A DNA stretch of 5,995 bases from VGRF01 sp964460485 (GTDB lineage Bacteria; Myxococcota_A; UBA9160; UBA6930): contig CAYWRY010000208.1 of the NCBI GenBank assembly GCA_964460485.1, positions 1 to 5,995 of the forward strand, written 5' to 3'. Both the position numbers and the translations under genes were made by a program. This document shows, piece after piece, positions 1 to 4,973 of this stretch (position 1 is its first letter; each line of letters begins with the position of its first letter). The notes beneath the pieces were generated by a model. The model saw only the letters and a program-made list of their open reading frames with translations, was not told the DNA's origin and ran no database searches.

Positions 1-47
1 CCGAGACGCTCGCCCACACCTTCGCGCCGGAGAAGAGCGCGGCATGA
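1..47 (+). CDS. 3' end of an unidentified upstream gene (partial)
   Basis: Reading from base 3 gives the C-terminal residues ETLAHTFAPEKSAA followed by a TGA stop at 45-47. The TGA shares bases with the ATG of the next gene (ATGA at 44-47), the usual arrangement of translationally coupled operon genes. Only 14 codons are visible, so no function can be assigned. The reading frame is chosen because of this overlap and because the alternatives are the frame of the next gene itself or an arginine-rich shadow frame. Confidence 0.6.
   Translation, partial: ETLAHTFAPEKSAA
29..37 (+). promoter_or_regulatory. Ribosome binding site of the membrane protein gene
   Basis: A purine-rich run GGAGAAGAG ends six bases before the ATG at 44 and lies inside the end of the upstream gene. 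It supports the start at 44 and coupled translation through the ATGA overlap. Confidence 0.6.
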
Positions 48-1021
48 GCGAGGCGACCAACGCCGGCGCGGCGAACGGCGCGGCGCCGAAGCCGAAGGGT
101 GGCGTGCTGCGCCACGCGATTCCGTGGGCGATCACGCTCGCGTGCTTCGCATACATGTACGTGCGCATCGGCCGCGGCGCGCCGGCCGGAGAGTCGGTGC
201 CGGCGTACCTCGCGAGCATCTTCGCCGGGGTCGACTGGATCGCCTGGCTCGCGTTGATGATCCCGTACTCGCTGCTCTACCTGGTCGTGGACACGGCCGT
301 GCTCTGGCGCGTGGTGAGCTGGTTCAACACGCGCGTCGCGTATCGCGAGCTCCTGCCGGTTCGCGCCAGCGCCTACATCATCTCGATCCTCAACGAGCAG
401 GTGGGAAAGGGCGCGATCGGCTGGTTCCTGAACCGCCGGCATGGCGTGCCCGGCTGGCAAGTCGCCTCGAGCATGCTCTTCATCATGCTGTGCGAGCCGC
501 TCTACCTGCTGCTGTGGGCGGCGCTCGGCGTGCAGCTCACTTGGGATCGCCTGCCCGCGCTGTTCCACTGGATCCCGGCGATCGCTGGGGTCGCCGCCCT
601 CGCCGTATCCGCGGTCTGCGCCTTCTTCCGCCTGCCGGCCTTCGCGCGCGTCGCGCTGCGCGAGCGCCAGATCTTCCACGCGTTCCGGCAGGCGCGTCCA
701 CACCAGTACCTCGCGGTGCTCGCGCTGCGATCGCCGGCCCTGCTCGCGGCGGTCTTCGTCTACTCGCGCTCGGCGGCGCTGTTCGGCGTCGAGATCCCGC
801 TGGCCGACATGCTCGGATTCTTGCCGGTGATCTTCTTCGGAACCTTCGTGCCGGGCCCGTTCCGGGCCGCGGCGGTCACGATGTGGACCGTGCTCTTCCC
901 GGAGCACACCGCGCAGATGGCGGTGTTCGGCCTGGTCATGCACAACTTCTTCGTGCTCTTCAACGCGGCGATCGGCGCGATCTTCCTGCCGCGAGCGAAT
1001 CGAGAGCTGGCAGCGGGCTGA
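44..1021 (+). CDS. Multi-spanning membrane protein, flippase-like (LPG synthase TM-type)
   Basis: The 325-residue protein has a short, polar, alanine-rich N-terminus (residues 1-20) followed by about seven hydrophobic stretches: roughly 24-41, 66-92, 140-163, 176-196, 223-247, 255-275 and 290-315. Residues 107-142 carry the best signature: a polar helix with NEQVGKGAIGWFL, then RRHGVPGW and ASSMLF. This resembles the conserved segment of the lysylphosphatidylglycerol synthase TM/AglD-type (UPF0104, PF03706) membrane domain, which occurs alone in proteins thought to move or modify lipid-linked substrates. It has no soluble catalytic domain, so it is not a full MprF. The start is set by the ribosome binding site and the ATGA overlap with the preceding gene, which indicates an operon extending to the left. 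The membrane location is firm. The family assignment is from pattern memory and the substrate is unknown. Confidence 0.8.
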   Translation: MSEATNAGAANGAAPKPKGGVLRHAIPWAITLACFAYMYVRIGRGAPAGESVPAYLASIFAGVDWIAWLALMIPYSLLYLVVDTAVLWRVVSWFNTRVAYRELLPVRASAYIISILNEQVGKGAIGWFLNRRHGVPGWQVASSMLFIMLCEPLYLLLWAALGVQLTWDRLPALFHWIPAIAGVAALAVSAVCAFFRLPAFARVALRERQIFHAFRQARPHQYLAVLALRSPALLAAVFVYSRSAALFGVEIPLADMLGFLPVIFFGTFVPGPFRAAAVTMWTVLFPEHTAQMAVFGLVMHNFFVLFNAAIGAIFLPRANRELAAG

Positions 1022-1058
1022 CGCGGCCCCGGCCCGTTGGCGCTGTGGCGCGGGGCCC

Positions 1059-1075
1059 GCCGCGCCTCGCGCGGC
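1059..1075 (+). repeat. 7-bp perfect inverted repeat, 3-base loop
   Basis: GCCGCGC (1059-1065), CTC, GCGCGGC (1069-1075) form a perfect GC hairpin 38 bases past the stop of the membrane protein gene. No T-run follows, so it is a poor classical terminator. It could stall polymerase or be a protein-binding site upstream of the promoter at 1132. Confidence 0.45.
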
Positions 1076-1093
1076 TGCGGATCTCCGCCGCAG
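1075..1093 (+). repeat. 6-bp inverted repeat upstream of the sigma-54-like promoter
   Basis: CTGCGG (1075-1080) and CCGCAG (1088-1093) are separated by seven bases. The dyad is centred about 74 bases before the predicted transcription start at 1158. Enhancer-binding activators of sigma-54 often bind dyads upstream, so it is a candidate site. In DNA this GC-rich such dyads also arise by chance. Confidence 0.3.
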
Positions 1094-1131
1094 GCGGGCG
1101 CCTAGGGCGTTCGCTCGCGCGTCCCTCTGCG

Positions 1132-1147
1132 TGGCACGGGCGCTGCA
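1132..1147 (+). promoter_or_regulatory. Candidate sigma-54 (-24/-12) promoter
   Basis: TGGCACGGGCGCTGCA matches the RpoN consensus TGGCACG-N4-TTGCW at every fixed position except one (C instead of T at 1143). The invariant GG (1133-1134) and GC (1145-1146) have the exact spacing required. The predicted transcription start is near 1158, four bases before the AAGGAG at 1162-1167 and 16 bases before the GTG start of the microprotein. This geometry fits a real short-leader transcript. Experimental support is absent, and activator sites upstream are only guessed. Confidence 0.55.
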
Positions 1148-1161
1148 CCGAGGCGGCGGCG

Positions 1162-1167
1162 AAGGAG
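1162..1167 (+). promoter_or_regulatory. Strong ribosome binding site of the microprotein
   Basis: AAGGAG is close to a perfect anti-16S match, with six bases to the GTG at 1174. It is among the clearest Shine-Dalgarno sequences in the window and decides the start of this short gene. Confidence 0.7.
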
Positions 1168-1173
1168 CTCAGC

Positions 1174-1287
1174 GTGGCGAAGGCTCATGCGCCGGAGACA
1201 CTGGTTCGCAACGTCTTCTTGTTGACGCTCGTGGGTGTCGTCACCGAGATCTTCGCGATGTTCGTGATGCCTCACGTTCGGTTCTAA
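1174..1287 (+). CDS. 37-residue single-span membrane microprotein
   Basis: From the GTG at 1174 the frame encodes 37 residues ending in TAA. The N-terminus (MAKAHAPETLVRN) is polar and mildly basic. Residues 14-32 form one hydrophobic span containing a single acidic residue, Glu25, and the tail PHVRF is short and basic. AAGGAG sits six bases before the start, and a near-consensus sigma-54 promoter lies just upstream, so the gene is well supported despite its size. The same frame stays open far upstream, but that is a shadow of the membrane protein gene. It converges on the phosphatidyltransferase gene with 19 bases between stop codons and no clear terminator. I do not recognise the family. 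Small one-span proteins often act as accessory subunits or regulators of membrane complexes; here that is only a possibility. Confidence 0.68.
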   Translation: MAKAHAPETLVRNVFLLTLVGVVTEIFAMFVMPHVRF

Positions 1288-1306
1288 CTCGCGCCCGGTT
1301 GTGCGC

Positions 1307-1855
1307 TCAGGCGCGGCGGAGTGGGAGCGAGCGATCCAGCATCGACGCGAGCGTCGTCGCGACGAGCGCCCAGCCCAGCGCGCGTACGAGGGCGTCCGCC
1401 GGCCAGCCGAGCGCGAGGCCGTCGCGCACCACGGGAATGCCGAGCAGCGCGAAGTAGGCGATGCCGTTCCAGCGGCCGAGCGCGCTCGCGCGCAGCGCGC
1501 GGCCCGCGAGGGCGCGCGAGTCGAGGGCGTACTGCGCGAACGCGGCCACGACCAGCGGCGGCAGCAGCGCCGGGACGGAGCCGCCGAAGGCGAGGGCGGC
1601 GAGACCGCTCGCGACGAAGGCCGCGTCGGTGGCGTGGTCGAGGAAGCCGCCGAGCACGCTCGTCTCGCCGAAGCGGCGCGCGACGCGACCGTCGGCGAGG
1701 TCCGTCAGCACGGCGAGCGTGAAGCAGGCGAGCGCGAGGGCGTGCGCCTCGGCGCAGATCGCCCAGACGATCAGCGGAGCGAGCCCGAGCCGAAGCCCCG
1801 TCAGCGCGTTCGCGCGCGTGGCGAGGCGGGGGCGGAGCGAATCCGTCGTCTGCAT
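1307..1855 (-). CDS. CDP-alcohol phosphatidyltransferase (PgsA-like)
   Basis: This integral membrane enzyme family transfers a phosphatidyl group from a CDP-activated lipid to an alcohol such as glycerol 3-phosphate, making phospholipid head groups. In the 182-residue protein the full signature D-x2-DG-x2-AR-x8-G-x3-D-x3-D is present: D52, D55, G56, A59, R60, G69, D73 and D77. The aspartates bind the catalytic metals. The preceding NALTGLRLGLAPLI segment (16-29) is also typical. Hydrophobic spans lie near 25-50, 68-90, 92-112 and 150-175. The length fits PgsA, but the alcohol substrate cannot be read from sequence. The frame is open further upstream to 1975 (GTG). I prefer the ATG at 1853-1855 because homology begins soon after it and the upstream extension is arginine- and proline-rich. 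No Shine-Dalgarno precedes this ATG. Confidence 0.85.
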   Translation of the reverse strand: MQTTDSLRPRLATRANALTGLRLGLAPLIVWAICAEAHALALACFTLAVLTDLADGRVARRFGETSVLGGFLDHATDAAFVASGLAALAFGGSVPALLPPLVVAAFAQYALDSRALAGRALRASALGRWNGIAYFALLGIPVVRDGLALGWPADALVRALGWALVATTLASMLDRSLPLRRA

Positions 1856-1891
1856 CGGGCGCGAACGTAACGGGCGCGGGCGAGCGCTGGA

Positions 1892-1901
1892 GAGGCGCCT
1901 C
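1892..1901. repeat. 10-bp perfect palindrome in the divergent intergenic region
   Basis: GAGGCGCCTC is self-complementary and lies between the divergent phosphatidyltransferase and cytochrome genes. It could be an operator, but a GC-rich 10-mer palindrome has a fair chance of occurring by accident. I see no convincing -35/-10 pair in this 158-base region. Confidence 0.2.
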
Positions 1902-2004
1902 AGAGGGCGCGCGACGGGTGCGTCCTCGCGACCGCTCGGCCGCCGACCGAGGTGCCAGATCCCACCGCGGGCCACCGCCCTGCGGCTACTCTGCGCGCGC
2001 CCTC

Positions 2005-2009
2005 GGAGG
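2005..2009 (+). promoter_or_regulatory. Ribosome binding site of the cytochrome c gene
   Basis: GGAGG lies four bases before the ATG at 2014. This selects the 2014 start, which also places a signal peptide at the N-terminus, over the upstream frame that is open from 1918. Confidence 0.6.
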
Positions 2010-2013
2010 CTCG

Positions 2014-2355
2014 ATGCGCTCGCTCGCGCTGCTCGCCGAACTCGCTGCGCTGCTCACCCTCGCTTGCTCCGGCGAGCCGGCCGACGAGCGAGCGGCGCTC
2101 GTGAAGCGCGGCAAGGTCGTCTACGACACGAACTGCACGGCGTGCCACTCGCCGGACCCGCGCAAGGATGGGCCCGTGGGCCCCGCGAATGCCTGCAGCT
2201 CCGCGGAGCTGCTCGCCGCGAAGGTGGTCCACAACGCGTATCCGCCCGGCTACGTCCCGAAGCGCGACACGCAGGCGATGGCTCCGCTCCCGCACCTCGA
2301 GAAGGAGCTGCCCGCGCTCGCCGCCTACCTGGGCTCGCTCGGCTGCGCGGAGTAG
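2014..2355 (+). CDS. Small exported monohaem cytochrome c, possible lipoprotein
   Basis: The 113-residue protein should carry electrons in the periplasm or at a membrane surface. A short hydrophobic signal (about 1-17) ends at Cys18 in the context LLTLAC-SG. This resembles a lipobox, although threonine at -3 is unusual, so simple signal peptidase I cleavage is also possible. The haem c attachment motif CTACH is at 41-45, with His45 as proximal ligand. Met89 in AMAPLPHL is the likely distal ligand, typical of class I cytochromes, and the C-terminal helix LPALAAYLGSLG (99-110) completes the fold. Cys61 and Cys111 are extra and might form a disulfide. It is a stand-alone gene, divergent from the phosphatidyltransferase and convergent with the Rieske gene 10 bases beyond its stop. 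Its redox partner is unknown. Confidence 0.85.
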   Translation: MRSLALLAELAALLTLACSGEPADERAALVKRGKVVYDTNCTACHSPDPRKDGPVGPANACSSAELLAAKVVHNAYPPGYVPKRDTQAMAPLPHLEKELPALAAYLGSLGCAE

Positions 2356-2365
2356 GAACGCGCGC

Positions 2366-3352
2366 TCAGCCCGCGCGCACCACGGTCTCGAGCGGCTTCG
2401 GCTCGTCCGGTTCCGAGTAGAACTGGCGCGCGAACTGCCGGTAGACGGCGATCGGCTGCTCGCCGTCGATCAGCGCGGGGCGCGCCACGTAGCGCTTGCG
2501 GCTCCAGATCGGCACGTCGGCCATCAGGTCGCTCGTGTAACCGCGCACGAACAGCTCGCGCAGCAGTGGCGCCACGAACGGGAGGCGCGGCTTGCGGATG
2601 CGCGCCGCGAAGTTCAGCTCGACCTCGTCCGCGCTGATCGGCGTCGGCATCACCAGCAGGTCGGCCTCGACGCCGACGCTCTCCATGCGCGCGTGCACGC
2701 GCGAGAAGCCGAGCCCGAACACCTCGGCGGAGAAGACCAACGGCGCGCGGCGGTTCGGCAGGCCGAGGAAGTCGAGGCTGCGGTGCATCGCGTAGTCCAC
2801 GCGCAGCACGTGCCCGTCGACCCGCGGCGCGCCGAGCGCGTGCGGGTCGCCGTAGCCGTGGGTCGGGCCGAAGTGCACGAGGTCCGAGCTGTTCTCGCAG
2901 ATCTCCTGTGGATGCCCGCGGAAGGCTCGGCGCAGGAACTTGAAGGCGGTGAAGCCCGGCTGGTCGAGGGGCGGCGGCTCCCAGTGCGGCGCCGCGCCTT
3001 CGGCGTGCCAATACGCGAGCACGACGCCCGAGCTCTCGCGCAGCGGGAGCGTGCGCAGCCGCACGCGCGGAGGTGTGCGGCCGTCGGGCGTGGCGGCGCA
3101 GGCGCCGTCGCGCGCGTACTCGAAGCCGTGGAATGGGCAGCGCAGGCGGTCGCCGCGCACGCTGCCGCCGCCGAGGTGGGCGCCGAGGTGCGGGCAGTAG
3201 GCGTCCTGCATGACGGGCGCGCCGGTGGAGCCGCGCCACAACACCCACTCGCGGCCGAAGTATTTCTTCTCGACTACCCGGCCAGGCGGGAGCTCGCGCG
3301 TGGTGGCCACGGAGAACCAGCCGTTGGGGATCGACTCGTAGGGGACGGTCAC
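2366..3352 (-). CDS. Rieske non-haem iron oxygenase, KshA/Neverland-like
   Basis: The 328-residue protein has an N-terminal Rieske [2Fe-2S] domain with C53-x-H55 (YCPHLG) and C72-x2-H75 (CPFHGFEY) as ligands. A catalytic domain follows, whose mononuclear iron site reads ENSSDLVHFGPTH: D157 and H160, H165, with D279 (ADVPIW) the probable third ligand. The tail pattern PIWSRKRY, then RPAL and YRQFARQFYSEP, is that of 3-ketosteroid 9-alpha-hydroxylase (KshA) and cholesterol 7-desaturase relatives. The oxygenase should need reducing power from a separate reductase, which is not in the window. A sterol or steroid-like substrate is plausible but unproven. The start is GTG with GAGG eight bases upstream. 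It is the third gene of a probable operon, 30 bases after the YkgJ-family gene, and it ends facing the cytochrome gene. Confidence 0.88.
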   Translation of the reverse strand: MTVPYESIPNGWFSVATTRELPPGRVVEKKYFGREWVLWRGSTGAPVMQDAYCPHLGAHLGGGSVRGDRLRCPFHGFEYARDGACAATPDGRTPPRVRLRTLPLRESSGVVLAYWHAEGAAPHWEPPPLDQPGFTAFKFLRRAFRGHPQEICENSSDLVHFGPTHGYGDPHALGAPRVDGHVLRVDYAMHRSLDFLGLPNRRAPLVFSAEVFGLGFSRVHARMESVGVEADLLVMPTPISADEVELNFAARIRKPRLPFVAPLLRELFVRGYTSDLMADVPIWSRKRYVARPALIDGEQPIAVYRQFARQFYSEPDEPKPLETVVRAG

Positions 3353-3382
3353 GCGCGGGGCCTCGGCGACGAGTCGCGCACT

Positions 3383-3982
3383 CTAGGCGTCGTCGCGCGG
3401 AAGCGCCGCCGCGCCGTCGCCGTAGCCGCGGACCCGCCAGCGCTGCCAAGCGAGCCTCGAGCGGCGCGCGAGGCGCTCCGGCCAGGTCGCGCGGCGCTGC
3501 CCCAGCACGGTGCCCGCCCGCAGCCGCACCACCGAGTCACCGCAGACGACGATCTCCTCCCCGCCCGCCAGCAGCGTGCGCGCCGGCGCGTCGTCGCGCA
3601 GGACGTCCGCCACGCGCGTGATGCGCACCGGCATCGCCTCGCGCCAGCGTGCGACGATCGCAGCGAGGCGCGGATTCGCGTCGCTGGCGCCGGGAATCGC
3701 CTCGCGCACCGCGAGGAGCGTGCTCGCGCCCTCGTGCGCCAGATCGAGCACGGCGCCGAGGCGATCGGGCCGATCCTCGAGGTCGAGCTTGCCCTGGAGC
3801 CAGAGGCAGCGGTACGCGCGGCAGATGTGCGGGCGGCGCGCGTAGATCGTGCAGCCGCCCGCGTCGAGCGCCGCGCACGCGACGCCGCCCAGCTTGCGCA
3901 GCTCGTCCACGCGCAGGACGGTGCAGCACAGCGTGCAAGCGCCGCAGAACCTCTCCCGAGGATCCTGCGGCGATCGCGTCAT
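3383..3982 (-). CDS. YkgJ-family cysteine-cluster (zinc/iron-binding) protein
   Basis: Within 199 residues the N-terminal third carries the family hallmark CxxCxxCC at C13, C16, C19 and C20 (CGACTLCC). Further cysteines follow at C36, C44 (GGCTIYARRP), C54 and C59 (ICRAYRCLW). This is the CxxCxxCC/YkgJ family (PF03692), annotated as putative metal or Fe-S chelating with no established reaction. The C-terminal 120 residues are less conserved and end in an arginine-rich stretch (about 167-187). There is no signal peptide, so it should be cytoplasmic. It starts 28 bases after the PuuD-like gene and ends 30 bases before the Rieske gene on the same strand. A role in supplying or binding metal for its neighbours is tempting but is inference only. 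No strong Shine-Dalgarno precedes the ATG. Confidence 0.85.
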   Translation of the reverse strand: MTRSPQDPRERFCGACTLCCTVLRVDELRKLGGVACAALDAGGCTIYARRPHICRAYRCLWLQGKLDLEDRPDRLGAVLDLAHEGASTLLAVREAIPGASDANPRLAAIVARWREAMPVRITRVADVLRDDAPARTLLAGGEEIVVCGDSVVRLRAGTVLGQRRATWPERLARRSRLAWQRWRVRGYGDGAAALPRDDA

Positions 3983-4010
3983 CGGGCCCGCCGCGCCGCG
4001 CGGCTCGCGT

Positions 4011-4721
4011 TCAGGAGTTGAGCAGCAGCCCGGCGCCGTAGAGCACGACAGCGAGGGCGAGCCCGTAGTGGATCACGCCGGAGACGGTCGTCAGATACTT
4101 CTGGCGCGCCGGCGCCGCCGGGCCGACCGCGTTGAACTCGAGCAGGCCGACCACCACCGCGAACACGACCCAGTAGACGAGGTCGTTCTCGCCGTCGTTG
4201 AAGCCCGCGGGCGCGTGGCGCGCGGAGCCCATGAACAGCAGCATCGGAATCGAGAACATCGTGTTGGTGCGCGAGGTGCGACCTGCGAGCGCCGCCTTGT
4301 CCGGCGTGCCGTCCACCGGCTTCCCGCCCGCAGCCACCTGCTCCGCGCTCTTGATCACGAAATCGCGCTGCGCCGGCCAGATCACGAACCAGACGTTGAA
4401 CCACATCAGCGTGCCGAGCAGCCCGCCGGTGAGGATGCGCGTCATGTAGCCGTCGCTCAGCGCGACGCCGTGGCCGAGCTGCATCAGCACGATCAGCCAG
4501 CCCGACAGGAACGTGAACATGGCGCCCCAGCGGAACCACCACATCGCGTTGGGCACGAGGCCGCGCGTCATCGCGCCCTTCACGCCGCCGCCGAGCTCGG
4601 TACCGAAGAACGGCGTCTGGACCAGGTTGAAGTAGTAGAGCATGCCGATCCAGACGATGCCGGCGAGGAAGTGCAGCCAGCGGAATCCGAACTCGACGTA
4701 TTGGGTGAGCGCGCTGTCCAT
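4011..4721 (-). CDS. PuuD-type (Urate_ox_N) membrane protein without cytochrome c tail
   Basis: The 236-residue membrane protein matches the N-terminal domain of urate hydroxylase PuuD (PF06181). Signatures are W15-L-H17 with GIVWIGMLYYFN (21-32), the segment WFNVWFVIWPAQ (107-118), and SRTNTMFSIPMLLFMG (150-165) followed by His169. Spans lie near 14-35, 60-82, 95-117, 154-167, 182-200 and 214-234. Full-length PuuD carries a further helical part and a C-terminal cytochrome c domain needed for urate oxidation. This protein ends at residue 236 without any CxxCH motif, so the urate function is doubtful and the symbol is withheld. It has a good start (GGAGG seven bases before the ATG), a plausible promoter, and heads an operon with the YkgJ-family and Rieske genes. 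Histidines in the helices could bind haem, which is a guess. Confidence 0.85.
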   Translation of the reverse strand: MDSALTQYVEFGFRWLHFLAGIVWIGMLYYFNLVQTPFFGTELGGGVKGAMTRGLVPNAMWWFRWGAMFTFLSGWLIVLMQLGHGVALSDGYMTRILTGGLLGTLMWFNVWFVIWPAQRDFVIKSAEQVAAGGKPVDGTPDKAALAGRTSRTNTMFSIPMLLFMGSARHAPAGFNDGENDLVYWVVFAVVVGLLEFNAVGPAAPARQKYLTTVSGVIHYGLALAVVLYGAGLLLNS

Positions 4722-4728
4722 GATGGCC

Positions 4729-4733
4729 CCTCC
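4729..4733 (-). promoter_or_regulatory. Ribosome binding site of the PuuD-like gene
   Basis: On the minus strand GGAGG lies seven bases before the ATG at 4719-4721, in an optimal position. It fixes this start. Confidence 0.7.
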
Positions 4734-4745
4734 AGGTGCGCGCGC

Positions 4746-4774
4746 ATTCTATGGCCATGCGCATCGGGAATGAA
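4746..4774 (-). promoter_or_regulatory. Candidate sigma-70-type promoter of the PuuD-like operon
   Basis: On the minus strand a -10 box TAGAAT (plus-strand bases 4746-4751, five of six consensus bases) is preceded after exactly 17 bases by TTCATT (4769-4774), a weak -35. The predicted start near 4739 leaves an 18-base leader containing the GGAGG. The A/T content here stands out from the surrounding GC-rich DNA. The -35 is poor, which would fit dependence on an activator. Confidence 0.5.
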
Positions 4775-4776
4775 AG

Positions 4777-4803
4777 CCCCAGGACTTGGGAAATGTCCTG
4801 AGG
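4777..4803. repeat. Inverted repeat directly upstream of the operon promoter
   Basis: CAGGAC (4780-4785) and GTCCTG (4795-4800) are perfect arms separated by nine bases (TTGGGAAAT). After one mismatch the arms extend by two more pairs, to nine positions each side. The dyad is centred near -51 relative to the predicted transcription start at 4739. It may be an activator operator, a small hairpin, or the end of a REP-like or insertion-sequence-derived repeat. Confidence 0.45.
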
Positions 4804-4845
4804 TTGTCGAGTCAGCGGGTCGATTCCACGGTTGTTGGGGGGGCC

Positions 4846-4878
4846 GCCGTCGGCGCGGCTTCGAGCCGCGCCGACGGC
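4846..4878. terminator. Perfect 15-bp GC hairpin between exonuclease and PuuD-like genes
   Basis: Bases 4846-4860 and 4864-4878 are exact reverse complements around the three-base loop TCG. This is the longest perfect inverted repeat I found. It lies 95 bases past the exonuclease stop (minus strand) and upstream of the PuuD-like operon, so it could end exonuclease transcription. Neither side has a T-run: on the plus-strand left flank there is a G-run (4837-4843), which reads as C on the minus strand. It is therefore not a classical intrinsic terminator and may instead be a REP-like element or an RNA 3' end stabiliser. Confidence 0.4.
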
Positions 4879-4973
4879 GTTGCGGCATCCCGCTTGCTCG
4901 CACTTCGAGCGTGCGCGGGGGCGCGGGGCGGTCCCCTCGCGTTCGCAAGGCCGAGGCGGGGAGGCGAGATCGG

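Noticed and set aside
124..1287. 387-codon plus-strand frame covering the first membrane protein gene
   Set aside because: It is out of frame with the real membrane protein and Arg/Pro-rich. Only its last 37 codons, with their own ribosome site, look like a gene.
1858..2013. Cytochrome c gene starting at 1918 on the plus strand
   Set aside because: The upstream 32 codons are Arg/Pro-rich and would bury the signal peptide. GGAGG at 2005-2009 supports the ATG at 2014.
4740..4760. A second sigma-54-like site on the minus strand (TGGCCATAGAATGC) upstream of the PuuD-like gene
   Set aside because: The spacing between GG and GC is one base too short, and the -24 element matches poorly. The TAGAAT -10 box explains the site better.
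4808..4835. tRNA-like T-arm resemblance (GCGGGTCGATTCC)
   Set aside because: It lacks the TTC of the loop and there is no acceptor or anticodon arm around it, so no tRNA.
4771..4973. Small plus-strand frame beginning ATG at 4771 through the hairpin
   Set aside because: It has no ribosome binding site, an Arg-rich translation, and it is built from the inverted repeat. It is part of the long shadow frame.
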